Shown one piece after another: positions 16,283 through 23,425 of a DNA stretch of 33,313 bases. The position numbers and the translations under genes are program-made. Source of the DNA: an uncultured Caulobacteraceae bacterium. GTDB lineage: Bacteria > Pseudomonadota > Alphaproteobacteria > Caulobacterales > Caulobacteraceae. The notes beneath the pieces were generated by a model, which did not search any database, had not been told where the DNA came from, and saw only the letters and a list, made by a program, of their open reading frames with translations. Position 1 is the stretch's first letter, and every line of letters begins with the position of its first letter. The DNA lies in assembly GCA_937890965.1 (NCBI GenBank), contig CALAEG010000408.1, forward strand, positions 1 to 33,313. Reading direction: 5' to 3'.

Positions 16283-17140
16283 ATGCCCATCGACTATCCG
16301 CAAGTGCTCGAGCGCCGAACCGAAGGCGAAGGCGCCTGGACCAACCAGGAAACCATCCTCTACGCGCTAGGCGTCGGCATGGGCGCCGATCCGATGGACG
16401 AGAAGGAGCTGGCCTTCGTGTTCGAGAAGGACCTGAAGGCGCTGCCGACCTTCGCCTCGGTCATCCGCGCGCGGCCGACCAGCTCGACCGGCCCCGAGGC
16501 GCGCATGCAGCTCAATCCCGTGCTCATCGTCGACGGCGAGCGCAACATCACCTTCCACAAACCGATCCCCGCCGCCGCCAAGGTGAAGAGCAAGGGCCGC
16601 GTGCTCGGCGTCTTCGACAAGGGCAAGGACAAGGGCGCCGTTGTGGTCAACGAGACGATCATCACCGACGAGGCCGGTGATCCCATCGCCACCATCCACG
16701 CCTCCCTCTTCGCCCGCGGCGACGGCGGGTTCGGCGGTCCCTCCGAGGGCCAGCCGGAGCCGCACGCCGTGCCGACGCGAGCGCCGGACCGCTCGATCGA
16801 TATCGTGACCCGCCCGGACCAGGCGCTGATCTACCGGCTGTCCGGCGACTTCAATCCGCTGCACGCCGACCCGGACTTCGCCCGCCGCGCCGGCTTTCCG
16901 CGGCCCATCCTGCACGGGCTCTGCACCTATGGCATCACCTGCCGCGCGGTGCTGCAGACCTATGCCGATTACGATGCGGCGGCGATCAAGAGCCATGCGG
17001 CGCGGTTCTCCTCGCCGGTCTTCCCGGGCGAGACCATCACGGTGGATCTGTGGAAGGACGGCCCGGTGATCTCGTTCGAGGCGCGCATCCAGGCGCGCAA
17101 CGTCACCTGCATCAAGAACGGCAAGACGGTCCTGGGCTAG
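16283..17140 (+). CDS. (R)-specific enoyl-CoA hydratase, hydratase-2/MaoC type
   Basis: A 285-residue double-hotdog enzyme like the hydratase-2 part of peroxisomal multifunctional enzyme 2. The N-terminal half (PIDYPQVLERRTEGEGAWTNQETILYALGVG) is the substrate-binding hotdog. The C-terminal half carries the hydratase-2 signature YRLSGDFNPLHADPDFA at 184-200, with catalytic D189 and H194, followed by GFPRPILHGLCTYG. It hydrates trans-2-enoyl-CoA to (3R)-hydroxyacyl-CoA. With the acyl-CoA synthetase and acyl-CoA dehydrogenase in this window it fits lipid or sterol side-chain oxidation (inference). AGGAAGGA 7 nt before the ATG at 16283 fixes the start over an upstream in-frame one at 16220. Confidence 0.92.
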   Translation: MPIDYPQVLERRTEGEGAWTNQETILYALGVGMGADPMDEKELAFVFEKDLKALPTFASVIRARPTSSTGPEARMQLNPVLIVDGERNITFHKPIPAAAKVKSKGRVLGVFDKGKDKGAVVVNETIITDEAGDPIATIHASLFARGDGGFGGPSEGQPEPHAVPTRAPDRSIDIVTRPDQALIYRLSGDFNPLHADPDFARRAGFPRPILHGLCTYGITCRAVLQTYADYDAAAIKSHAARFSSPVFPGETITVDLWKDGPVISFEARIQARNVTCIKNGKTVLG

Positions 17141-17200
17141 GACGCGTCACGAAGCTGTCGCCGAGCCGCCTTAGTCGTCGCCGTTTTCGGAGCTGATCGC

Positions 17201-17986
17201 ATGGTCCGCCGCTTCCTGCCGCCGCTCGTCGCGGCGGGCCTGATCTTCGCGTCCCTCGCGCTTGCCCAGTCGGCAGAGCCCGTCGGCTATCTGACCGCCG
17301 ATACGACCCCGCAGACCCTGCGCATCCTGCCCGCCCCGCCGCCGCCGGGTTCGGGGCGAGAGGCGGACGACGAGGCGATCTTCGCCAAGACCCGGACGTT
17401 GAAAGGTGATCCGCGTTGGTCGCTGGCGACCTTGGACGCCGACCTGACCCCACGCGCCGGCATGTTCGCCTGTGCGATCGGGGTGAGGCTTGACGCGACC
17501 AATGCGCCGACGCTCGATCGGATGCTGCATCGCATGGGTTACGACGCTCGCGCCGTCGTCGATCCGCCCAAGGACAGCTTCAATCGGCCGAGGCCCTATG
17601 TCGGGGCCTCTGGCGATCCCCCCATCTGCGTGCCGAAGACCGACAGCCTGGCCAAGAGCGCCGCCTACCCGTCCGGCCACGCCACGGTGAGCTGGGCCTG
17701 GGGGCTGATCCTGGCCGAGCTCGCGCCGGACCGTTCGACCGAGATCCTGATGCGGGCGCGCGAGATCGGCGAAAGCCGCATCGTCTGCGGCGTCCATTAC
17801 CTGAGCGATGTCGAGGAAGGCCGCACCAATGGCTCGATCCTGGTCGCGGCCCTGCATTCCAGCCCCGAATTCCGCGCCGACATGGAAAGGGCCCGCGCCG
17901 AGGTGGCGGCCGCCCGCCAAACCCCGCACGTCGGTCCCGGCGACTGTCTTGACACCGACCAGGCGGCCCAGCACCCGCCCTATTGA
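17201..17986 (+). CDS. Periplasmic PAP2-type (class A) acid phosphatase
   Basis: A 261-residue exported protein with signal MVRRFLPPLVAAGLIFASLALAQSAEP. The three phosphatase motifs of the PAP2 superfamily are intact: K124xxxxxxR131P132, PSGH (157-160), and S192RxxxGxH199xxxD203, where H199 is the nucleophile and H160 the acid/base. The order and spacing match bacterial class A non-specific acid phosphatases (PhoN type). It probably releases phosphate from organic monoesters in the periplasm. GGAG lies about 8 nt before the ATG at 17201. It sits 60 nt after the hydratase gene on the same strand. No Pho box was noticed. Confidence 0.92.
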   Translation: MVRRFLPPLVAAGLIFASLALAQSAEPVGYLTADTTPQTLRILPAPPPPGSGREADDEAIFAKTRTLKGDPRWSLATLDADLTPRAGMFACAIGVRLDATNAPTLDRMLHRMGYDARAVVDPPKDSFNRPRPYVGASGDPPICVPKTDSLAKSAAYPSGHATVSWAWGLILAELAPDRSTEILMRAREIGESRIVCGVHYLSDVEEGRTNGSILVAALHSSPEFRADMERARAEVAAARQTPHVGPGDCLDTDQAAQHPPY

Positions 17987-17991
17987 GGCAT

Positions 17992-18014
17992 CCTCCTCCC
18001 GCAAGGGGAGAAGG
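17992..18014. repeat. Intergenic palindromic repeat, copy A
   Basis: A 23-bp imperfect hairpin with a CTCCC-GCAA-GGGGAG core. It is the reverse complement, with one mismatch, of the element at 33262-33284 and is related to the hairpin at 30243-30261. It lies just after the PAP2 phosphatase stop in a 48-nt convergent gap, so it may also help end transcription. Confidence 0.6.
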
Positions 18015-18034
18015 GCCGCGTTCAAATGATCCAG

Positions 18035-18565
18035 CTACGCCGGCCTTGTGGCCGCATAGACCCAATGGCGGCGAAGCGGGTCGCCTTCCGGCAGGTTCGG
18101 GTGGTCGAAGTCCCGGGACGGATCGCGCGTGAGGCCGGCGCGGGCCATGACCGCCTGTGAGCGCCGGTTGGTGTCGGCGGTGAAGGCGATGATCTCTTCG
18201 AACTTCAGCCGATCGAATCCGTCGAGCACGGCGGCACGCGCCGCCTCGGCGGCGTAGCCAAAGCCCCACGCCGCGCGCGCCAGGCCCCAGCCGGCCTCGA
18301 TCCCGGTCACGGGCAGGGTTTCGTGGACTGGCGCTAGGCCGCAATAGCCCAGAAAGGCGCCGTCTGCGGTCCGCTCGATGGCCCAGCGGGTGTACCCGCG
18401 CTCATCGAACCCACTGGCGAACCGCTCGAACCGCTGGTTGGCCGCGTCAGGCGTAGGGACGCCGCCCAGCCAGCTCATCACCTCCGGGTCGGCGGTCACA
18501 GCCAGGAAGGGCTCGCGGTCCGCCTCAGTCCACGGGCGCAGGACCAGGCGTTCGGTGTCGATCAT
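18035..18565 (-). CDS. GNAT N-acetyltransferase, RimJ/RimL-like
   Basis: A 176-residue cytoplasmic acetyltransferase. It begins with IDTERLVLRPWTEADREPFLAVTADPEVMSWLGG, the RimJ/RimL-type N-terminus, then GLAPVHETLPVTGIEAGWGLARAAWGFGYAAEAARAAVLDGFD, where GFGYAAEAA is the acetyl-CoA loop. The last part is IIAFTADTNRRSQAVMARAGLTRDPSRDFDHPNLPEGDPLRRHWVYA. Members acetylate protein N-termini, small amines or amino acids. Its ATG overlaps the aguB stop by 4 nt (ATGA), making it the last gene of the agmatine operon, so a polyamine-related acceptor is possible (inference only). Confidence 0.88.
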   Translation of the reverse strand: MIDTERLVLRPWTEADREPFLAVTADPEVMSWLGGVPTPDAANQRFERFASGFDERGYTRWAIERTADGAFLGYCGLAPVHETLPVTGIEAGWGLARAAWGFGYAAEAARAAVLDGFDRLKFEEIIAFTADTNRRSQAVMARAGLTRDPSRDFDHPNLPEGDPLRRHWVYAATRPA

Positions 18566-19440
18566 GCCGGTCGGGGCTCGGTGAGGGCGCCATAGAGGTC
18601 GGGGCGGCGGTCGCGGAAGAAGCCCCAGGCGGCGCGGTGGCGGGCCATGAAGTCCAGGTCGAAACTGGCGACGGCGAAGCCCTCGTCGTCGGGACCCAGG
18701 TCGGCGACCAGGTCGCCGCGATGGTCACAGATGAAGCTCGAGCCATAGAAGCGCTGGCCGCCGCCCGGATAGTCGTTCCAGGGCTCGAACCCGGTGCGGT
18801 TGGCGCCGGCGACCGGGATGATGTTGGAGACCGCATGCCCCTGCATGGCGCGCCGCCAGGGCAGGGCGGTGTCGAGGCTGGGATCGTGCGGCTCCGAGCC
18901 GATCGCGGTCGGGTAGAGCAGGGCCTCGGCGCCCATCAGGGTCATGGCGCGGGCGGCTTCCGGGTACCACTGGTCCCAGCAGATGCCGACGCCCAGGCGG
19001 CCATGGCGCGTGTCCCAGACGCGGAAGCCGGTGTCGCCGGGACGAAAATAGTATTTCTCCTGATAGCCCGGTCCGTCCGGGATGTGGCTCTTGCGATAGA
19101 GGCCGAGCAGCGAGCCGTCGGCGTCGATCATCACCAGGCTGTTGAAATAGTGCGGCCCTTCGCGCTCGAAGATCGAGACCGGAATGACCACGCCCAGCTC
19201 CGCCGCCAGCGGGGCCAGCGCGGTGACGCACGGGTGAGTGCGCCAGGGATGGGCCTGGGCGAACCAGCGCTCCTCCTGCCGTACGCAGAAATAGGGCCCC
19301 TGGAACAGTTCCGGCGGCAGGATGACCTGGGCGCCAGCGGCGGCGGCTTCGCGGATGAGGTCGGCCGTGCGGGCGATATTGGCGGCCAGGTCGTCGCCAT
19401 AGGCGCTCTGCAGCACGCCGAGGCTCAAGGTCCGGTTCAT
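18562..19440 (-). CDS. aguB: N-carbamoylputrescine amidase (AguB)
   Basis: A 292-residue nitrilase-superfamily amidase that turns N-carbamoylputrescine into putrescine, CO2 and ammonia (EC 3.5.1.53). The catalytic triad is complete: E44 in LPPELFQGPYFC, K117 in LYRKSHIPDGPGYQEKYYF, and C154 in GICWDQWYPEAAR. IGSEPHDPSLDTALPWRRAMQGHA and PVAGANRTGFE are specific to AguB. It overlaps the aguA stop by 4 nt and the GNAT start by 4 nt. Together with aguA it forms the two-step agmatine-to-putrescine route. No arginine decarboxylase is in the window. Confidence 0.95.
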   Translation of the reverse strand: MNRTLSLGVLQSAYGDDLAANIARTADLIREAAAAGAQVILPPELFQGPYFCVRQEERWFAQAHPWRTHPCVTALAPLAAELGVVIPVSIFEREGPHYFNSLVMIDADGSLLGLYRKSHIPDGPGYQEKYYFRPGDTGFRVWDTRHGRLGVGICWDQWYPEAARAMTLMGAEALLYPTAIGSEPHDPSLDTALPWRRAMQGHAVSNIIPVAGANRTGFEPWNDYPGGGQRFYGSSFICDHRGDLVADLGPDDEGFAVASFDLDFMARHRAAWGFFRDRRPDLYGALTEPRPA

Positions 19441-20441
19441 GCCGGCTCCTCGCGGCTGATACAGTGGAAGGAGCCGCCGCCGCTGAGCAACGCGCGGGAG
19501 GGCAACCCGATCACAGTCCGCTCCGGAAAGAGGCTCTGCAGGGTGTCCAGTGCGAAGGCGGCGGCGCGGGTCTCGTAGACCGGGGCGATCACCGCGCCGT
19601 TGGCGATGATGAAGTTCATGTGCGAGGCCGGCAACACCGTGCCGTCCTCGTCCTCGATCCGGCCGGGCGAGGCGATGCGGGCCACGGTCAGGGCCGAGCC
19701 GCGCGCGCCGCGCATGGTGGCCAGCCGGCGCGCGGCGTCGTCATAGACCTCCGCATTGGGGTCGCTATGCCCCCAGGCCACCGGGCAGGCCACCACGCCG
19801 GGCGCCACGAAGCGAGCCAGATTGTCGACATGGCCGTCGGTGTGGTCGTTGGCCAGGCCGTCGCCCAGCCAGAGCACGGCGCGCGCGCCAAGATTGGCGG
19901 TCAGCGCGGCTTCCGCCTCCGCCTCGCTCCAGTCGGCATTGCGGTTGGGGTTGAGCAGGCACTGGCGGGTGGTCAGCACGGTGCCGAAACCGTCGTGGTC
20001 CAGCGCGCCGCCTTCGATCACGCAGGGCGCGGTGTACAAGGGCGCGCCGGCGGCGGCGGCGATCTGCTCGGCGACGATCTCGTCGCCGTCCAGCAAATAC
20101 TTGCCGCCCCAGCCGTTGAAACGGAAGGCCTGGGCGGTGAACAGGCCGTCGCGGTCGAGGAAGATCGGCCCGGTGTCGCGCAGCCAGACGTCGCCAAAGA
20201 GGCCGCGGACGATCTCGATCCCGGCGGCGTCCTCAAGCAGGGCGCGGGCGGCGGCCTCCGCCGCGTCGCCGCGCACCATCAGCCTGACCCGCTCCTTGCC
20301 TGGCCCGGCCAGGGCGCGCGCCAGGGCGGCGGTCTCGGCCTGGGCGGCGACGAGGTTCTCCTCCCACAGCTCCGCATGGCTCGGAAAGCCCAGCCACATC
20401 GCCCGATGCGGCGACCACTCTGCGGGAACGGGCGCGATCAT
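19437..20441 (-). CDS. aguA: Agmatine deiminase (AguA)
   Basis: A 334-residue member of the peptidylarginine-deiminase-like fold, hydrolysing agmatine to N-carbamoylputrescine and ammonia (EC 3.5.3.12). Motifs are PAEWSPHRAMWLGFPSH, DVWLRDTGPIF near 84-94, FNGWGGKY, EGGALDHDGFGTVLTT from 143, and NDHTDGHVDNLARF near 198-211 with catalytic H204. The nucleophile is C327 in LSGGGSFHCIS, close to the C-terminus as usual. It lies 41 nt after msrA on the same strand and is coupled to aguB by an ATGA overlap. Confidence 0.95.
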   Translation of the reverse strand: MIAPVPAEWSPHRAMWLGFPSHAELWEENLVAAQAETAALARALAGPGKERVRLMVRGDAAEAAARALLEDAAGIEIVRGLFGDVWLRDTGPIFLDRDGLFTAQAFRFNGWGGKYLLDGDEIVAEQIAAAAGAPLYTAPCVIEGGALDHDGFGTVLTTRQCLLNPNRNADWSEAEAEAALTANLGARAVLWLGDGLANDHTDGHVDNLARFVAPGVVACPVAWGHSDPNAEVYDDAARRLATMRGARGSALTVARIASPGRIEDEDGTVLPASHMNFIIANGAVIAPVYETRAAAFALDTLQSLFPERTVIGLPSRALLSGGGSFHCISREEPA

Positions 20442-20482
20442 GGTGACGCCTAATAGACCAAGCCGCCGGCGTGAAAAGGGTC

Positions 20483-21079
20483 CTAGCGCAGCGCCAGGGG
20501 CCCCCAGATGCGCTTCAGGACACCGTCCTTGCCGCAGCCGGTGCGGTAGGCGGCGTAGGCGAAGACGTTCTTGTCGGAATAGTGCTGGTGATAGTCCTCA
20601 GCCGGCCAGAACACCACGGCGTCGCGGATGGGGGTGACGATCCTGCCCTTCAGCGGCCCCTGTTCCAGCGCGGCCTTGGAGGCCTCGGCGATGCGGCGCT
20701 GGTCGGGAGAACTGACGAAGATGGCGCTGTGATAGGAGGACCCCCGGTCGCAAAAGGCGCCGCCTTGATCGGTCGGGTCGATCACGTGCCAGTAGCGCTG
20801 CACCAGGGCGGCATAGCTGATCCTGGCCGGATCGAAGGTGATCTTGATCGATTCCAGATGGCCGGTGGTCTCGGTGGAGACATCCTCATAGGTGGGATGG
20901 GCCACGTGACCGCCAGTGTAGCCGACCAGTGTGTCGACCACGCCGGGGATGTGCTCCATGTCGTGCTGCATGGACCAGAAGCAGCCGCCGGCGAAGATGG
21001 CGGTCTGGGCGGGCGCCGCGAAGGCTGGCGCGGCGAACGCGAGCGCGAAAGCGGCGGCGAGAGCGACGATGCGTTTCAT
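20483..21079 (-). CDS. msrA: Exported peptide-methionine (S)-S-oxide reductase (MsrA)
   Basis: A 198-residue enzyme repairing oxidised methionine. The signal peptide MKRIVALAAAFALAFAAPAFA places it in the periplasm. The active site is AIFAGGCFWSMQHDMEHIPGVV with nucleophile C33, where most family members have GCFWC or GCFWG. GYTGGHVAHPTYEDVSTETTGHLES holds the catalytic Glu, DQGGAFCDRGSSYHSAIF is conserved, and C-terminal RTGCGKDG supplies a possible resolving Cys. A periplasmic MsrA would need reducing power from the membrane, and a DsbD-family reductase is encoded elsewhere in this window (inference). It is divergent from the lysyl-tRNA synthetase gene, with an 80-nt gap. Confidence 0.93.
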   Translation of the reverse strand: MKRIVALAAAFALAFAAPAFAAPAQTAIFAGGCFWSMQHDMEHIPGVVDTLVGYTGGHVAHPTYEDVSTETTGHLESIKITFDPARISYAALVQRYWHVIDPTDQGGAFCDRGSSYHSAIFVSSPDQRRIAEASKAALEQGPLKGRIVTPIRDAVVFWPAEDYHQHYSDKNVFAYAAYRTGCGKDGVLKRIWGPLALR

Positions 21080-21159
21080 CCGTCAATAGTGGGCGGCGCG
21101 GGTGGCCGGTTCAAGGCGAAGGCTTGCATCCCGCCGCCGCCCGGCCTTTAAGGCCCGCC

Positions 21160-22839
21160 ATGGTTCAAGGACTTTATCCACTGGCGCGCGAGGCGAAGTC
21201 CTGGCCATTCGAGCAGGCCCGTCTGCTGATCGGGCGGATTCTGCGCCTGCGCCTGACCCAGGCTGAGCGCGACCTGGCCGCGACCCTGATCGAAGCCGGC
21301 AAGGCCGACGAGGCGGCCGCGACCTTCGCCGCCTTGCGCAAGCCGGTTGTGTTCGAATGCGGCTACGGCCCCTCAGGCCCGCCGCACCTGGGCACCTTCG
21401 GCGAGGTGGCGCGGCCGGCCATGGTGCGCCAGGCCTTTCGCGCGCTCACCGACGACGCCATCCCGACCCGGCTGATCTGCGTCTCCGACGACATGGACGG
21501 CCTGCGCCGCATCGCCCCCAACCTGCCCAACCAGGCGATGCTGCACGAAGACCTCGGCAAGCCGCTCACCGTGGTGCGCGATCCCTTCGGCGAGCACGAC
21601 AGTTTCGGCGCGCATAACAACGCCCGCCTGCGCGCCTTTCTCGACGAGGCCGGCTTCGACTACGAGTTCGTCTCGGCCACCGAGGCCTATCGCTCCGGCC
21701 GCTACGACAAGACGCTTTTGACCGCACTGGCCCGCTTCGACGACATCCAGGCCATCATGCTGCCGACGCTGGGGCCGGAGCGGCGGGCGACCTATTCGCC
21801 CTTCCTGCCTATCAGCCCGACCACCGGCCGCGTGCTCGAGGTTCCGATGCTCGAAACCCACCCCGAGCGTGGGACCATCGTCTTTGCCGAGGAGGACGGA
21901 AGCCGGGTGGAGATCCCGGTCACCGGCGGCGCGGTCAAGATGCAGTGGCGGCCCGACTGGGCGCTGCGCTGGACCGCGCTGGAGGTCGATTTCGAGATGT
22001 CCGGCAAGGACCTGATCGACTCGGTCAAGGTCTCCAACAAGATCTGCCGCGTGCTCGGCGGCGAGCCGCCTGACGGGTTCAATTTCGAACACTTCCTGGA
22101 TGAGAACGGCCAGCGCATCTCCAAGTCCAAGGGCAACGGCCTGACCATGGAGGACTGGCTGCGCTACGGGACGCCCGAGAGCCTGGCCTACTACATGTTC
22201 CAGTCGCCGCGTTCGGCCAAGCGGCTCTATTTCGACGTCATCCCGCGCGCCACGGACGAATATCTGCAGCAGCTCGATGCCTATAATCGCCGGGAAAATT
22301 CGAGCAATCCGCTCGACAACCCGGCCTGGTTCGTCCACCGCGGCCAGCCGCCCGAGCGCGGCTCGCCGGTGTCGTTCAGCCTGCTGCTCACCCTGGTCGA
22401 GGCCGCCAACGCCTCGGACAAGGCCATCCTCTGGGGCTTTTTGAGCCGCCACCTGCCGGGCGCCTCGCCGGTCACCGAGCCCCTGCTCGACCGGCTGTGC
22501 GGCTACGCCATCAACTATTACGAGGACTTCGTTCGCCCGGCGAAGACGTTCCGGCCGCCGACCGACCGCGAACGCGCGGCCTTCACCGACCTTTTGACCC
22601 GGCTCAAGGCCCTGCCGCACGATTGCGAGTCCGGTGAACTCATCCAGAACGAGGTCTATGCGGCGGGCAAGGCGGCGCAGTACGAGCCTTTGCGCGACTG
22701 GTTCTCCGCCCTCTACGAGGTGCTGCTCGGCCAGAGCCAGGGACCTCGCTTCGGCTCCTTCGCCGCTATCTTCGGACTGGAGCGCACCATCGGCCTGATC
22801 GAGCGGGCGCTGGCCGGCGAGGATCTGGCCGAAAGCTAA
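21160..22839 (+). CDS. lysK: Class I lysyl-tRNA synthetase
   Basis: A 559-residue class I (Rossmann-fold) LysRS (EC 6.1.1.6), unrelated to the usual bacterial class II enzyme. The HIGH-equivalent is GPSGPPHLGTFGE after VVFECGY. RLICVSDDMDGLRRIAPNLP and VKMQWRPDWALRWTALEVDFEMSGKDLIDSV are class-I-LysRS specific, and the KMSKS loop is RISKSKGNGLT. It is typical of archaea, spirochaetes and many alphaproteobacteria including Caulobacter. The start MVQGLYPLAREAKSWPFEQA at 21160 is the family N-terminus, with AAGG about 6 nt upstream; the frame stays open further 5', but there it is antisense to msrA. No second LysRS is seen here. Confidence 0.95.
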   Translation: MVQGLYPLAREAKSWPFEQARLLIGRILRLRLTQAERDLAATLIEAGKADEAAATFAALRKPVVFECGYGPSGPPHLGTFGEVARPAMVRQAFRALTDDAIPTRLICVSDDMDGLRRIAPNLPNQAMLHEDLGKPLTVVRDPFGEHDSFGAHNNARLRAFLDEAGFDYEFVSATEAYRSGRYDKTLLTALARFDDIQAIMLPTLGPERRATYSPFLPISPTTGRVLEVPMLETHPERGTIVFAEEDGSRVEIPVTGGAVKMQWRPDWALRWTALEVDFEMSGKDLIDSVKVSNKICRVLGGEPPDGFNFEHFLDENGQRISKSKGNGLTMEDWLRYGTPESLAYYMFQSPRSAKRLYFDVIPRATDEYLQQLDAYNRRENSSNPLDNPAWFVHRGQPPERGSPVSFSLLLTLVEAANASDKAILWGFLSRHLPGASPVTEPLLDRLCGYAINYYEDFVRPAKTFRPPTDRERAAFTDLLTRLKALPHDCESGELIQNEVYAAGKAAQYEPLRDWFSALYEVLLGQSQGPRFGSFAAIFGLERTIGLIERALAGEDLAES

Positions 22840-22857
22840 CTGAGCAGTGATCAGTTA
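22836..22857. repeat. Inverted repeat spanning the lysyl-tRNA synthetase stop codon
   Basis: AACTGA (22838-22843) and TCAGTT (22851-22856) form a 6-bp inverted repeat with a 7-nt spacer, extendable by one T-A pair. The lysK TAA (22837-22839) lies in the left arm. No T-run follows, so it is not a clear terminator. Its place about 4 nt upstream of the MerR promoter suggests a possible second protein-binding site. Confidence 0.3.
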
Positions 22858-22860
22858 AGC

Positions 22861-22889
22861 TTGACGTTAACGTAAGCGTGACCTAGCAA
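22861..22889 (+). promoter_or_regulatory. Promoter with LiuR/MerR-type palindromic operator
   Basis: TTGACG (22861-22866) and TAGCAA (22884-22889) are separated by 17 nt, a plausible sigma-70-type promoter. The 16-mer TTGACGTTAACGTAAG (22861-22876) has a perfect 10-bp centre ACGTTAACGT and begins at the -35. From memory it resembles LiuR boxes (TTTACGTWWACGTAAA-like) of MerR regulators of branched-chain or fatty acyl-CoA breakdown. The gene it precedes is such a MerR protein, so autoregulation of the regulator plus acyl-CoA dehydrogenase unit is likely. Confidence 0.6.
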
Positions 22890-22913
22890 TGATCGGGCAA
22901 CGGAGGCGAAACC

Positions 22914-23387
22914 ATGCCCGACCTGAGGCGCCCTGAGCGCACCTACACCATCCGCCAGTTGTGTATCGAATTCAAAGTGACGCCGCGGGCGCTGCGTTTC
23001 TATGAGGACAAGGGGCTGCTCTCGCCGGCGCGCGAGGGGCTGAACCGGGTCTACAACTATCGCGACCGCGCCCGCCTGACCCTGATCCTGCAAGGCAAGC
23101 GGGTTGGCCTGAGCCTGTCCGACATCCGCGAGATCCTCGAACTCTACTCGCCGGACGACGGCGGCGCGGCCCAGGCGGCCAAGTCGCTGCGCAAGTTCCG
23201 CGACCAGATCGTGGCGCTCGAGGCCAAGCGCGAGGACATCGACCACGCGCTGGAAAGCCTGCGCGAAGGCTGCGCGGCGATGGAGGCGCGACTGGCCCAG
23301 ACCCGTCCGGATCTCTTGCCCCAGGCGACGGAAGCCGTTGAGACGCCGCGCCAGCGCCTGGACGCCGTGCACGAATTCGCCAAATAG
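22914..23387 (+). CDS. MerR-family regulator, LiuR-like
   Basis: A 157-residue DNA-binding protein. The MerR winged helix-turn-helix is at about 10-78: YTIRQLCIEFKVTPRALRFYEDKGLLSPAREGLNRVYNYRDRARLTLILQGKRVGLSLSDIREILELY. A helical dimerisation arm follows (about 90-135, FRDQIVALEAKREDIDHALESL). It lacks the cysteine ligands of metal-sensing MerR proteins. The sequence matches the LiuR subgroup, which controls acyl-CoA catabolism and probably senses an acyl-CoA. GGAGG sits 7 nt before the ATG. The acyl-CoA dehydrogenase gene starts 38 nt downstream, and a palindromic operator overlaps its own promoter. Confidence 0.88.
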   Translation: MPDLRRPERTYTIRQLCIEFKVTPRALRFYEDKGLLSPAREGLNRVYNYRDRARLTLILQGKRVGLSLSDIREILELYSPDDGGAAQAAKSLRKFRDQIVALEAKREDIDHALESLREGCAAMEARLAQTRPDLLPQATEAVETPRQRLDAVHEFAK

Positions 23388-23425
23388 TCCTAAGCTTCGG
23401 ACTTTAAGCCACACGGTTGACCGCC

